Assembly (NCBI RefSeq): GCF_026262505.1
Contig: NC_067204.1
Location: 2,885,797 to 2,949,796 of the forward strand
DNA length: 64,000 bases
Source: Trichomonas vaginalis G3
Lineage: Eukaryota; Parabasalia; Trichomonadida; Trichomonadidae
Direction: 5' to 3'
In this document: piece after piece, positions 29,446 to 40,164 of the stretch
Layout of the letters: every line of letters starts with the position of its first letter
How positions within the stretch are numbered: position 1 is the stretch's first letter
The notes under the pieces: generated by a model
The model's input: only the letters and a program-made list of their open reading frames with translations
Told to the model about the DNA's origin: nothing
Databases searched by the model: none
Translations under genes and position numbers: made by a program

Positions 29446-30270
29446 TTATTTTTCCTTTAACAATGGCAAATCTTCTTTGAAGGTAAGTATTGTACAACCT
29501 TTCATATCATAGTGTGTTTGAGGTAACGTATCTTGAACTATTTGTTTCACATCTTCATTCGGTGTCATTGAAATCGGTAAGTTTTCGCGATAGAACCAAT
29601 TTCTGTCAGATTTGTAAATCTTAGCAAGGTCGTAAAAGCTTTTGTTGTTTCTTCTGACTAAATGCAACATAACCATATCTTTATCTTCTTCATTTTCCAT
29701 CTCTTCAGTATAAATCATATACTTATAGTTCTTTTCCTTTCCTTTTGGTACCGAACGTGGTATTCTTTTCTGAATGCTTTTGTCTTTTGCTTCAATGACT
29801 TCATCTTTTGCTTCAAGCTTGTTTTCAATCTCTTCACGTTCTTGTCTATGAATTTCGTCAAGAAGTCTGTAAATATTCCAAGCATAACGAGGCGAAGCCC
29901 ACATTGCAACAGCATTTACAAGAAGTCTATGTACATAATATCCTCTCAAACCGTTTGGCAAATTTTCACGATTTTCATGAGTTTTAGGCGACTGGGTTTT
30001 CTTACCTACTCGCTGTTCTTCACTGTTTTCAGAAAAAAGTATGTCTCGCTGTGCTTCGCTCAAAAGTTCTTGTGTGCTTTGGTTCCTAAACCAGTCTTTA
30101 GGAAGCTTAGTATCTGGTGCAAAACATGCTGTCAAAATACTTTGCATTTGGTACATATCGTCTTTGACCGAACGAATGAGACGGAGTTGTTTGTTAAACT
30201 GTATGTACTCATATTCTTCATTTATAGCTTCATGGACTATAACTGTTGTTGTGTTCTCTGTTGTTGACAT
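29446..30270 (-). CDS. KilA-N protein with DUF3627-like C-terminus (copy 2)
   Basis: This frame of 274 residues from MSTTENTTT looks whole. RLLVNAVAMWASPRYAWNIY is the conserved end of a KilA-N domain; the first half is divergent and could be a Bro/MSV199-like segment. A coiled coil follows (EEIENKLEAKDEVIEAKDKS). Then comes a C-terminal domain with DMVMLHLVRRNN, KSFYDLAKIYKSDRNWFYR and PNEDVKQIVQ, resembling the DUF3627 domain that follows KilA-N in viruses. It is expected to bind DNA and act in regulation. Confidence 0.65.
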   Translation of the reverse strand: MSTTENTTTVIVHEAINEEYEYIQFNKQLRLIRSVKDDMYQMQSILTACFAPDTKLPKDWFRNQSTQELLSEAQRDILFSENSEEQRVGKKTQSPKTHENRENLPNGLRGYYVHRLLVNAVAMWASPRYAWNIYRLLDEIHRQEREEIENKLEAKDEVIEAKDKSIQKRIPRSVPKGKEKNYKYMIYTEEMENEEDKDMVMLHLVRRNNKSFYDLAKIYKSDRNWFYRENLPISMTPNEDVKQIVQDTLPQTHYDMKGCTILTFKEDLPLLKEK

Positions 30271-30911
30271 ATCTGTCTTTACATACAAAATAAAAAAATA
30301 TTTTATAAAAAATTAGCGTTATTTTTTCTATCTTAAGGAAATTCATGAAATTTGGTCATTTTTCAGCAAAAATAAAGTTTATGTTAGCATGTTAGATCTA
30401 ACACGTTTTCTAACCTCTTTTCTAACATGGTCTAAAACACACAAAACTCATGAATTTTGTGCTGAATTCAGCAAAAATATATTTTATGTTAGCATGTTAG
30501 ATCTAACACGTTTTCTACCCTCTTTTCTACCCCAGTTATTTTATAAGCGTTTTACATGGTAAACGTTATGAATTCGTGAGACTCTAAACAGTTTTGTAGC
30601 TTCTATTTCTTCTTTTAGTACATCGAATGTTTTAACAATGCCGAAAGTTTCTTTATACTTCTTCTTGACGTCAGATAGAAGGAAATCTTCTGCTGTTGGA
30701 TAGTTTTTGTCAAGACTTCATTGTAAATGACCAAAAATATATTTTATGTTAGCATGTTAGATCTAACACGTTTTCTAACCTCTTTTCTAACATGGTCTAA
30801 AACACACAAAACTCATGAATTTTCGTGAATTTCCTTAAGATAGAAAAAATAAAGTTTATGTTAGCATGTTAGATCTAACACGTTTTCTAACCTCTTTTCT
30901 AACATAACTAT
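30271..30911. repeat. Accessory zone with AGATCT palindromes and an orphan gene tail
   Basis: This contains the AT-rich leader near 30300, then four blocks of TGTTAGCATGTTAGATCTAACACG followed by TTTTCTAACCTC at about 30380, 30485, 30745 and 30860. Between them, 30570-30715 is a second copy of the 3' end of the minus-strand gene at 30912. The layout suggests repeated cassette exchange at the AGATCT blocks. No complete gene is present. Confidence 0.7.
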
Positions 30912-31850
30912 TTACAAGCGTTTTACATGGTATATGTTGCGATGGTTCATGACTTTAAACAGTTTTGTAGCTTCTATTTCTTCTTTTAGTACATCGAATG
31001 TTTTAACTATGCCGAAGGTTTCTTTATATTTCTTCTTGACGTCAGATAGAAGGAAATCTTCTGCTGTTGGATAGTTTTTGTTCAGAAATTCTAACATGTC
31101 CATTTTATTTTCTACCGGCTTTTCTGCTTCTTTCTTTAAGTCTGCATAGTCGTTTCTCATTCTTTCTATCTCTTTGACGGAGTAGTTATATTTCCTCATT
31201 GCTGCTTTACATTTAGAACATTGCGGGTTCATTTTTGCGTTATACATTGAAATAAAACCAGCTAAAACAACTAAAGCGTCAATTGCTCTCTTCATCTCAA
31301 ACATAGCGGGTCTTATTTGTTTGTTCCATACTTTGCCTCTTCTATCTTTATCTCTTATTTCCCAAACGCATTCAGCAACTAACGAAACAAAGTTGTCGTA
31401 GGTCTTAAATTCTTCAGATTTATATATGTCAGAAACATTCTTATATACCATGTCGCAATCTTTGTCCATAACCTTATGGTTGCAATGAAATCCTAGAAAC
31501 TCATAGTTTACCTTTCGTATGAACTTCTTTATTTCTACTGAGTCAGTTGGTTTCACTTCAATTTCGTCGAATTCAGGAATAGTGAGTTTTTGTTGTTGGA
31601 TTTCAGGCAATTTGGGTAAATGGTCGATGAGGTCCTCCATTTCATAAAGATATTCTTCATTTGTTTCATCTTTCGCACTACAGTCTAAATTACTTGTTAA
31701 AAGTTCTTGCTTTATCTTCTGGATTTCTGTTTCAAAAGTATATGAAGACGAAGTGAAGCTTTTCATTTCTACTAACATAGATGTTGGATTCATGACTAAC
31801 GAGTTTGGTGCTGTTGTTTGAATTGTTGTTGTGCCGATTGTTGAAATCAT
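30912..31850 (-). CDS. Accessory Polinton protein with exchangeable C-terminus (copy 2)
   Basis: This frame of 312 residues from MISTIGTTT looks whole. The frame also stays open upstream through the leader as a hydrophobic MNFPEIKNKVSFIFF segment, so a longer form starting at 31919 is possible. Residues 1-250 are shared with 6470-7802 of copy 1, including two cysteine pairs around CSKCKAA. The last 60 (MLEFLNKNYPTAEDFLLSDV) differ: copy 1 has KilA-N and GIY-YIG modules there instead. The function is unknown. A DNA-binding role is inferred from the partners. Confidence 0.6.
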   Translation of the reverse strand: MISTIGTTTIQTTAPNSLVMNPTSMLVEMKSFTSSSYTFETEIQKIKQELLTSNLDCSAKDETNEEYLYEMEDLIDHLPKLPEIQQQKLTIPEFDEIEVKPTDSVEIKKFIRKVNYEFLGFHCNHKVMDKDCDMVYKNVSDIYKSEEFKTYDNFVSLVAECVWEIRDKDRRGKVWNKQIRPAMFEMKRAIDALVVLAGFISMYNAKMNPQCSKCKAAMRKYNYSVKEIERMRNDYADLKKEAEKPVENKMDMLEFLNKNYPTAEDFLLSDVKKKYKETFGIVKTFDVLKEEIEATKLFKVMNHRNIYHVKRL

Positions 31851-33690
31851 GTCTTTTATACAAAATAAAAAAATAAAAAAAATAAAACTAACTTTATTTT
31901 TTATTTCGGGAAAATTCATGAAAATTCAAGAGGTGAAAAAAGAGGTGAAAAAACAGGTGAGATCTAACCTCTTCACCTAAATTATATTTTTGGGTCCTTT
32001 ACACTCATTACGAAGAAGTCTTGACAAAACATTTACGAAGAAGTCATGAAAATTCAAGAGGTGAAAAAAGAGGTGAAAAAACATTTACGAAGAAGTCTTG
32101 ACAAAACATTTACGAAGAAGTCATGAAAATTCAAGAGGTGAAAAAAGAGGTGAAAAAACAGGTGAGATCTCACCTCTTCACCTAAATTATATTTTTGGGT
32201 CCTTTACACTCTTTACGAAGAAGTCTTGACAAAACATTTACGAAGAAGTCATGAAAATTCAAGAGGGTAGAAATGAGGTTAGAAAACGTGTTAGAAAACG
32301 TGTTAGATCTAACATTCTAACATAAACTTTATTTTTGGTGTAAATTTCATGATTTTCGAGAGTTTTAGACCATGTTAGAAAACGTGTTAGAAAACAGGTG
32401 AGATCTAACATTCTAACATAAATTATATTTTTGGTGTAAATTTCATGATTTTCGAGAGTTTTAGACCATGTTAGAAAACAGGTTAGAAAACGTGTTAGAA
32501 AACGTGTTAGATCTAACCATCTACCCGACATTCTCGTCAAATACAAAAAAATGAAAAAAATGACACTTTTTCATTAGATAACTGTTATTTTTTGACGAAG
32601 TGAAGATTGACACTTCGTCAAAAAAATCCCTGAAATCATATCTTTTATACAAAAAAATACAAAATAAAACTAACTTTATTTTTTCTATCTTAAGGAAATT
32701 CATGAAAATTCATGAGGTTAGAAAACGTGTTAGAAAACGTGTTAGATCTAACATTCTAACATAAACTTTATTTTTGGGTCCTTTACACTCATTACGAAGA
32801 AGTCTTGACAAAACATTTACGAAGAAGTCTTGACAAAACATTTACGAAGAAGTCATGACAAAACATTTACGAAGAAGTCTTGACAAAACATTTACGAAGA
32901 AGTCATGACAAAACATTTACGAAGAAGTCTTGACAAAACATTTACGAAGAAGTCTTGACAAATTCAAGAGGGTAGAAATGAGGTGAAAAAACAGGTTAGA
33001 TCTAACCATCTACCCGACATTCTCGTCAAATGAAAAAAATGACACTTTTTCATTAGATAACTGTTATTTTTTGACGAAGTGAAGATTGACACTTCGTCAA
33101 AAAAATCCCTGAAATCATATCTTTTATACAAAATAAAAAAATAAAACTAACTTTATTTTTTCTATCTTAAGGAAATTCATGAAAATTCAAGAGGGTAGAA
33201 ATGAGGTTAGAAATGAGGTTAGATCTAACCATCTACCCGACATTCTCGTCAAATGAAAAAAATGACACTTTTTCATTAGATAACTGTTATTTTTTGACGA
33301 AGTGAAGATTGACACTTCGTCAAAAAAATCCCTGAAATCATATCTTTTATACAAAATAAAAAAATAAAACTAACTTTATTTTTTCTATCTTAAGGAAATT
33401 CATGAAAATTCACGAGGTTAGAAAACGTGTTAGAAAACGTGTTAGATCTAACCATCTACCCGACATTCTCGTCAAATACAAAAAAATGAAAAAAATGACA
33501 CTTTTTCATTAGATAACTGTTATTTTTTGACGAAGTGAAGATTGACACTTCGTCAAAAAAATCCCTGAAATCATATCTTTTATACAAAAAAATACAAAAT
33601 AAAACTAACTTTATTTTTTCTATCTTAAGGAAATTCATGAAAATTCACGAGGTTAGAAAACGTGTTAGAAATGAGGTTAGATCTAACATG
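31851..33690. repeat. 1.8-kb array of orphan leader, palindrome and hairpin modules
   Basis: Non-coding. It has three kinds of module: about fourteen roughly 25-bp units containing ACGAAGAAGTCTTGACAAAA (31990-32260 and 32780-32960); AGATCT palindromes with the patterns GGTGAGATCTCACC and GTTAGATCTAAC; and four copies of a module with a perfect 15-bp hairpin TTTTTTGACGAAGTG (about 32590, 33070, 33300, 33530), each followed by the leader with TTAAGGAAATTCATG. A 60-residue frame MNFLKIEKIKLVLF recurs exactly in two of them. It most likely grew by repeated duplication of gene-leader units that lost their genes. Confidence 0.75.
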
Positions 33691-34038
33691 TTAACATAAA
33701 TTATATTTTTGGTCCGGGAACAACTTTCTCTCAATTGGAGCTGTGGCATACTCTTTGCGTAAACGGTTCAGACCTTCTTCGAACTCTTGGTCTCTCTTCG
33801 ATTTGGATTGAGATTGGAATTGCTGGGGTGGAGCTTGCTGGAACATCCAAGGGTTGGGGAAGTAAGGCATAGGCAGAGGAGGGTAGTTCGGGAAGCCTTG
33901 TGGTGGGTAGTAACCTTGAAGTGGAAATTGGTAGAAATTCGGAGGTACTTGCTGGAACTGAGGTTGCTGAGGAGACTGTTGTGGTTCTTTAGGTTCCTCT
34001 GGTTTGGGAATGGACTCGGTTGGTGGTACGTCGGACAT
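33691..34038 (-). CDS. 115-residue proline/glutamine-rich protein (copy 2)
   Basis: This frame looks whole. It starts MSDVPPTESIPKPEEPKEP, has a long proline/tyrosine/phenylalanine/glutamine middle (NYPPLPMPYFPNPWMFQQ) and a basic helical end with LNRLRKEYATAPIERKLFP. Read leftward out of the iteron region. The sequence looks disordered; the function is unknown. Confidence 0.6.
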   Translation of the reverse strand: MSDVPPTESIPKPEEPKEPQQSPQQPQFQQVPPNFYQFPLQGYYPPQGFPNYPPLPMPYFPNPWMFQQAPPQQFQSQSKSKRDQEFEEGLNRLRKEYATAPIERKLFPDQKYNLC

Positions 34039-34344
34039 CCGTTTGTGTCCTGTCGGAAGGAAGAACTTTTCCTGTCGGAAGGAAGAACTTTTCCTGTCGG
34101 AAGGAAATTTTTTTCCCTTTGTCCGGAAAATTTTTTCCTGTCGGATGGAAAATTTTTTCCTGTCGGAAGGAAAAACTTTTTCTGAAGTTCGACCAAAAAG
34201 TTCTCAATTTTCGAAAATTTGAATGGTTTACGGACGGACAACTGGAAGAGTTCTTCCTGTCGGAAGGAAAAATTTTTCCCTTTGTCCGGAAAATTTTTTC
34301 CAGTTGTCGGGAAAATATTTTCCTGTCGGATGGAAGGACTCGGA
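34039..34344. repeat. 22-bp iteron array with central palindromic core (copy 2)
   Basis: TGTCGGAAGGAA-type units start at 34051, 34073, 34095, 34139 and 34161, with a variant TGTCCGGAAAAT between, and continue right of the core to 34335. The core at about 34180-34250 is nearly identical to that at 4805-4880 and contains the palindrome AATTTTCGAAAATT. The start codons of two genes diverge from the array. The arrangement is what one expects of an iteron origin, a bidirectional promoter, or both. Confidence 0.85.
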
Positions 34345-34704
34345 ATGCCAGAAGGATTTGACGAGGCAATTTACCTAATTGAACTTAACGACTGCGTAAA
34401 AGACTACTTGCGCAAGGTCATGAAGCCCAAGGTCAAGTTCACCACTATTTCTGGAAGGGCTGTCTTGAATCTCGAGACTTCGACCGGAATTCCAATTCAA
34501 ATACCAGAAAACACTCCTTTCGACGACATAAAGGACGCCAAAAGAGAAGCTCTTGTTAAGTTCCTAAACAAACGTCCTTGGATAAAAATACCAAACAAGG
34601 AGAACCCCCTACCCCATATGAAATTGGCAATTCAGTCTCTCCTTCACTTCTCAGGACAACCATTCTACATAACCTCAGAAGGCGACATCCAACCAGTTCA
34701 GTAA
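34345..34704 (+). CDS. 119-residue Polinton protein right of the iterons (copy 2)
   Basis: This frame looks whole and starts MPEGFDEAIYLIELNDCVKD. It is alpha/beta and rich in basic residues, with KVMKPKVKFTTISGRA, REALVKFLNKRPWI and LLHFSGQPFYIT as conserved segments. The start lies directly at the last iteron. The function is unknown. The coupling with the iterons suggests an iteron-binding or replication protein, which is inference only. Confidence 0.6.
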   Translation: MPEGFDEAIYLIELNDCVKDYLRKVMKPKVKFTTISGRAVLNLETSTGIPIQIPENTPFDDIKDAKREALVKFLNKRPWIKIPNKENPLPHMKLAIQSLLHFSGQPFYITSEGDIQPVQ

Positions 34705-34818
34705 ACATCTCATTTTAACTCACCTTTTTTATGTTTTTTGTGAAAGTGTCAAAAATAAATTGTTTTCATGAGTTTTCTACGATGTTAGAAAAAATGTTAT
34801 TTTCTAATATCTTCACAT

Positions 34819-35679
34819 TCAATACTTTTTCAGCACTTTTCCGTAGTTATATATGAAAGACAATTCGAGATAAAAGTCATAGTACAATGGAATAATATGT
34901 TGCACACCATTTGTTGTGAACCAAACTTGAAAGTCAGAGAAACTGTTACTAGGTGGTTCGTAGAATTTAGAAGCAAAGTCATAAAAGTCCTTACCAATAC
35001 ATAGAAAACTATTGTTGCTTGAACTGAAACTTGCATGACACATAACATTTTGAGGGTCAAACACGTTTCTATAAACTGTCAAATCTGCTGGTGGAAGTAT
35101 AAATTTAAATGGACCATCTGGTGGTAATGGTTCGTTCTGGTTTAGTAACCGAAGAAATTGTGCCCAAGAACGTTTGTCTACTTTCCAAAATAAAAACTCT
35201 GTATCTCTTGGAGGGTTAATTTCAATCTTTTGAAATGAAACGGTGGAGTTCATCTTGTCATATTCTAGTTTCAGATAGTATGTTCCATTTAGTAAAGAGT
35301 CGTATTTTTCTTGAAATTCCCAATAATATTTGTTCATTTGAGTTTGAAAGTCATTTAGAGTTTTCTCAAGACTTTCGTCTGAACGAACTGTAAAGATTCT
35401 CATTTCGTCAAATTTGTCTATTAGACCATCAGAACCTTTATACTGCCCATGAAAATATACTGCGAACATAAATGTGTTAGTTCTATTTGAAAACAAAACT
35501 CTTCTAAATCCTATTGCCTTTGCATCTGAAGGACTTTGAAGCCAACGAATTGGATAGTCAAACCTGTATGCTCGGGATGAAATTTCTTCATCTGAAATAG
35601 TCCTACCAGCATTTGTAAAGATATAGTCTAACGGTTTTGTATCTGCTACTTTTGTTCTTTGTTTTTCAACCTGAAGCAT
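34819..35679 (-). CDS. 286-residue Polinton protein, paralogue of the 282-residue gene (copy 2)
   Basis: This frame looks whole and starts MLQVEKQRTKVADTKPLDYI. It shares FDYPIRWLQSP, AIGFRRVLFS and the C-terminal SDFQVWFTTNG...LELSFIYNY with 41509-42357 on the other strand. It is mostly beta in character. The two paralogues bracket the polymerase and integrase block in opposite directions. A particle or receptor-binding role is possible but no family is recognised. Confidence 0.7.
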   Translation of the reverse strand: MLQVEKQRTKVADTKPLDYIFTNAGRTISDEEISSRAYRFDYPIRWLQSPSDAKAIGFRRVLFSNRTNTFMFAVYFHGQYKGSDGLIDKFDEMRIFTVRSDESLEKTLNDFQTQMNKYYWEFQEKYDSLLNGTYYLKLEYDKMNSTVSFQKIEINPPRDTEFLFWKVDKRSWAQFLRLLNQNEPLPPDGPFKFILPPADLTVYRNVFDPQNVMCHASFSSSNNSFLCIGKDFYDFASKFYEPPSNSFSDFQVWFTTNGVQHIIPLYYDFYLELSFIYNYGKVLKKY

Positions 35680-35784
35680 TTAATATATGTAAAAATATAT
35701 TGTTTTAAAATGGTATGCCATTTCATATTTCTCATCTAACAAACAAGTTTCCCAACGGTCTTCTCCAACAAACTCAGCGTACAT
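35680..35784 (-). CDS. Possible 34-residue peptide between polymerase and 286-residue gene
   Basis: The frame starts MYAEFVGEDRWETCLLDEKY and stops immediately before the start codon of the next gene. An AAAAGTGACA motif lies on the same strand 21 bases upstream of its start (35805-35814). The start MYAEFV is also present at the equivalent place in copy 1. Confidence 0.35.
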   Translation of the reverse strand: MYAEFVGEDRWETCLLDEKYEMAYHFKTIYFYIY

Positions 35785-35804
35785 TTCAAATAAAATTTAA
35801 AAAA

Positions 35805-35814
35805 TGTCACTTTT
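35805..35814 (-). promoter_or_regulatory. AAAAGTGACA motif, minus strand
   Basis: An exact copy of the 10-mer in the short spacer after the polymerase gene, directed toward the frame at 35784 and the 286-residue gene. Confidence 0.4.
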
Positions 35815-35828
35815 TAAAAAATAAATTT

Positions 35829-37980
35829 TTACTTCATGCAATGTTTTATTTCTGTGCCGTCTTCAAGTATGCCCCAATATTTCCTTTTCGATATTACATG
35901 AACTTCGGAAAATACCTTATCTAGCTTAAAACAGCCCATCTTTTCACCGACCATGCCCATTTCAATGAGTTTGTTGTACCCTTCTTCGTTCGTCATGAGT
36001 GCGTCAATGTTCTCATAGTAAACCACAACTTTCGATTTGACTTCGGAGAAGAATTTGTTGTAGTTGTCAAGGACTGCCTTTGCGAACTGAGGGTAAGACC
36101 AATGTTCGACAATAGGTTTTAATGTGGTTACTAAGCCACTTTGACCTTGAGTGAATTCGTACTTCAAAACAAAAGGAGAAAACCTTTCAACAAAGTTGTC
36201 GACCTTCTCATAATGTTTACTCTTCATCTCTTGAGGTTTCTTAATGGAATATCCCCATGTCGAATTCATAAGCAATTTGAGTGTCATTGCAAGTTTGGGG
36301 TTTGAAGCTTTCCTAATATCATACAGTTGTTGTATGACTTTTCCAACTGTATAGTTCCTTCCCGGGAACTCACCATCTTCGTTTGGAATTCCAGTCGGAA
36401 TATATTGGACAAACCTCATGTATGCAGCGTTAAGGTCGACATAGTATATCTTTTCATCTGAGTCGAACTTGTCGCAACCAATTGGTCCAGTTTGTGGAAA
36501 TTCAAGTGAGTCTCTTATCTTCTGAGAAACTTCTCCTGTTATCTCATAAACATCGTCGAAGCAACCTGTTTCATATAAAACCTTCTGACCTAACTCAGAT
36601 GCTCTCCAATACAATTTGACGTCAATTGGATGTCTCAATGGAAGTTTGATTATAGCATCTTGAAGTTCTTGCAACCTCATTGGAAGTTCTTCTGGTTCAG
36701 GTTGGTATCCGAACAATCCAACTCCTTGTGGAATTGTGTACTTCTTTTGTACTAGAACTTTGTCTGGAACAACTTTTGGTCTTGCTAACAATGAAAAGTT
36801 TGTTTCGTCTTTTGGTACAAAAGTTTCTGTCAGCTTGTCATCTGGAATTGGTTCGAACAAACCTTTCTCGAAAAGAATGTTTACAGCTCTGACAATGTTG
36901 CACTTGCCTTTTCCGAACAATGGGTTTGTAAGACTTTCGTTCAACATGAAGTGGTTGTGGACAATTACAATCTTCAACCATGGTAAATTGAACTCAACAA
37001 CATAGTCGTCATGTGAAGAACCTTTAGCTGTAGGTATGTTGACTCGGATATTGACATTTGCCAACGGTGCAATTTTTGCCAATTGACCTCTGAGAATGTA
37101 CCTTGTCTTCACACATGACTCAAGATACTTCATCTTCTCATCTGTAACAAGACCAGAGTTCCTGAGACATGTAAGAATGCAAGGTTCGTTGACAATTGTT
37201 TCAATTGAATTGTAAATTCCATACCTTGTCAAGTCAATGTCAGACTTATTTATGAAGGGGAAGTATCCAGCATGTTGTCTGACTGCTTGAGGGTTAGGTT
37301 GGTACCATTCGAACTTGACACTTGCAATTCCTTCAATTGCATTCAAAATGTCTGAGTCGGAGTCAACCATTTGTTCTCTCTTTGTAGTCTTGAAAGCGTC
37401 AAGAAGTTTTGCAGCTGTTTGTTCATTGCCATGTGCATAGTAAATGTGACCATCCAATCCGTTATGGTCAATCTGAGATTGTGTCCTTTCTTATTTCCGT
37501 CTTGAATTGCAGCAAGTACACCCATGAAGCCTTCTTTGTTCTTTCCTTCGTCAAAGTTTACTGTAAAGGTTCGACCAGATGTAATTTGACTTCTAACTTC
37601 ACGGTACTTCTCATATGCATATCTTGTTCTTCCATGGGAGCATGACCATCCTCTGCACTACCTTTTTTCCTTCTCAAAGGATGCAATTGTTCGTCATGTT
37701 TCCAGTAGAATCTGGCAAAGCCGTCGTGTCCTTCAACTTGAGGTTCACTAACATCGAAAGGCATGTCCATAAGACGTTCTTCTTCTAACCTCTCTAGTCT
37801 GTTTGGATAATTGGCACGTGCTGTTTCCAAATCCATTTCGTAGCGAAGACCAGACAATTTGTCATAGACTTTTATGGGTCTTCCCTTCCTATATTTAAAC
37901 TTCTTCGAAACTCTCCAACCATATCTTTGCAACTCTGCTTTTATTCTAGCAGATTTTCTATCCATTCTATATGGGGGCAT
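35829..37980 (-). pseudogene. Protein-primed family B DNA polymerase (copy 2), interrupted
   Basis: It starts MPPYRMDRKSARIKAELQRY. In the C-terminal half the polymerase motifs appear in order: motif A-like IYYVDLNAAYMRFV, motif B-like LKLLMNSTWGYSIKKP, motif C-like VVYYENIDALMTN and the KxY-type HVISKRKYWG. This set and the TPR-like insertion style are those of the protein-primed polymerases of Polintons, adenoviruses and phi29, which copy linear DNA from a terminal protein. The exonuclease part is not clearly recognised. No counterpart was recognised in copy 1. Confidence 0.75.
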
Positions 37981-38011
37981 TTTTATAAAAATAAAAAAAT
38001 ATTTTTTTTCT

Positions 38012-38596
38012 TTACTTTACATAACCGCCTGCTGCCATAAGTCTTTGACGCCAACCCATACCAGCTAATGAAGGTTGACTTGGTTTAGTTTGGAAACTAA
38101 ACTTTGGTTTTGGTTTATCTTCAGTTTTTGGTTTTTCTTCTTCTATCGGTTTTTTGTCACTTTTCGGTTCCTCTGACTTTACTTCACTTGCAGGAACAGT
38201 TGTGTCGTCAACATCTTCATAAATATCATATGCCATTTGTTTTTGTTTTCCTTTCAACTTTTTGTGTTTGTTGTAAAGTTTAGAATATTTCGACTCTAAG
38301 TCAATGAGATGTTCTATAATGAACTGTTGGTCAGTGAAGTAAACTTTTCCATCTGTTGTCTCGAAAGCTCCTTCAGACTTCAATATTTTATTTGTGAGAG
38401 TCTGTTTCCTTTTTGAGATACTTGCCGTTCCATTTTTATGAAAAGTGACTTTATAGTTAGGGTTTGTATTTCCAGACCTGGCACTTTCTATTATTGAATT
38501 TTTCTCTTCATCTGTAAGTTCTTTGACAGGTTTTGACAATGGTTCTGAACTTTTTGTTTGTGGTGTCAAATCTACCGTTTCAACTTCTTCGGTCAT
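38012..38596 (-). CDS. 194-residue Polinton protein (copy 2)
   Basis: This frame looks whole and starts MTEEVETVDLTPQTKSSEP. Residues 1-110 are mixed, including YKVTFHKNGTASISKRKQT and a helical IEHLIDLESKYSKLYNKHKK. Then follow an acidic/proline/lysine linker and a conserved end SQPSLAGMGWRQRLMAAGGY. It is grouped with the two small genes to its right. The function is unknown. The layout (disordered linker plus short conserved tail) suits a scaffold or cementing protein. Confidence 0.6.
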   Translation of the reverse strand: MTEEVETVDLTPQTKSSEPLSKPVKELTDEEKNSIIESARSGNTNPNYKVTFHKNGTASISKRKQTLTNKILKSEGAFETTDGKVYFTDQQFIIEHLIDLESKYSKLYNKHKKLKGKQKQMAYDIYEDVDDTTVPASEVKSEEPKSDKKPIEEEKPKTEDKPKPKFSFQTKPSQPSLAGMGWRQRLMAAGGYVK

Positions 38597-38615
38597 TTCA
38601 TCTCAGTAAAAAATT

Positions 38616-38768
38616 TTAGTTTGGTTTGTTTTCAACTGGTTGTTTAGGTTTTTTAAGTCGGTCTAAAACTTCCTGAGGTATAGGAAGAACTTGACAAACA
38701 CGTTGTGTAACTGCTGGAAGCCGACAAATCCATCTTGAACCCATTTGTCTCAATGCTGTATTGTTCAT
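38616..38768 (-). CDS. 50-residue basic protein (copy 2)
   Basis: Counterpart of 12219-12371 with the same length and translated sequence as far as I can read. Preceded by the same TTTCATCTCAGTAAAAAA spacer as its downstream neighbour. Confidence 0.55.
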   Translation of the reverse strand: MNNTALRQMGSRWICRLPAVTQRVCQVLPIPQEVLDRLKKPKQPVENKPN

Positions 38769-38787
38769 TTCATCTCAGTAAAAAACT

Positions 38788-39190
38788 TTACATTCCCCAC
38801 GTTTGAGGCGGTTGAGGTTGGTTATTGTTTACCCATTGTTGTGCATGGTTATATCCTCTGTTAAAGAATCTTTCACCTTGGTCCATATAGTGTCCTGCTT
38901 GGTTATAGTAGTCATTTGCTTTGTTATAATAGTTTCCTGCTTGTCTTCCTACATTGTCCATCCATCCTTGAACTTTTCCTCTTGTTTCAGGATTTGGAAT
39001 AAGATTTTGTTGCATCTCGTGCTACATCCCAACCTTTCTGTACAGTTTGTATAATAGGTTGTGCTTTCTCTTTCAGTATACCTAATGTACTCAAAATCTT
39101 CCTTCCAACTCCAAATACACCTCTGGCTATTGTTCCCACTGCGGGCAAAAATCTGGATGCAACTCCTGCTAATGCGCCAAATAAACCCAT
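38788..39190 (-). pseudogene. pVI-like amphipathic protein (copy 2), interrupted
   Basis: Counterpart of 12391-12792 with the same amphipathic start MGLFGALAGVASRFLPAVG and the same tyrosine/asparagine-rich end. Confidence 0.55.
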
Positions 39191-39208
39191 TTCTTATAGG
39201 GTAAAAAA

Positions 39209-40164
39209 ATGACGAATCCAAACAAGGACCCCTATGTTTCTAAAGCGACAAAGAAAGCACTCATGATAAAAATCTTTAGTTCAACACCAAATGCTTGGTT
39301 TATGGATATCTTGGAAAACATTCCGAGAGTTAGAACAGATGGACCTCCATACTGGTTAATATTTGTTGGTCAAAACACAAGATACTGTGAAGCCATACCA
39401 TTATGGTCCAAAAATATTTTAGATGTGAAAACTGCTTTGACAATATTCGTTGACAAATACCATCCAACAAAACTGACATCTGACTGTGAAAGTTCTTTCA
39501 AATCAGATGATGTAAAAAACTATCTGCGTTCAAAAATGTAAACCAATATTTCATTGTCGACCAAAACCATTCTGCTCTTGGTGTCATTGACGGTTGTATA
39601 AAAATGTTAAGAGACTTAAACCAACCACAAGGTGGTGAAGCAAATGAAATGTCATATGACGACAAATATAGACACTTCTCCATGGCAAAGATGAGACAAG
39701 TTTTAAATATTTACAATAACCGTAAACAAAAAGGTTTGGGAAACCACTCCCCGAAGAAATGAAAAACAACCCTGACTTAGAGAAAGACTATATATTTAAT
39801 AATTTAGTCAAAAGAGACAAACAAGAAAGAATGCCGGGCTTCAAACTTCAGAAAGGTGACAAAGTAAAATAGAAATACCCAAACGCGACCCATATGAAAA
39901 TACTATTGACTATGACAACAATGGGAACCCGACAGGTACTCACATTCGTGTTCGTAAAAATAGAAGAAAGTATACAAGAGAATATTATGAAGTTTTAGGC
40001 AAACAGGCAAAATGTACACACTGCAAGCAGAAGATAAAACTACTATTGTCAGACCTCGTTTCAAACTTGTCAAAGTTCAAGGTGGTATACTTTCAAAGAC
40101 AGTTCCTAACAAATATAAGACAACTCCTGACGAATATGCTAAAGAAGTTGAAAATGACGACTAA
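39209..40164 (+). pseudogene. DDE integrase (copy 2), fossil copy
   Basis: Counterpart of 12810-13768, with the same acidic core positions (WFMDILENI and SDCESSF) and C-terminal tail. It is divergent to the pVI-like gene and convergent with the fibre gene, overlapping it by a few bases. It is interrupted. Confidence 0.65.
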
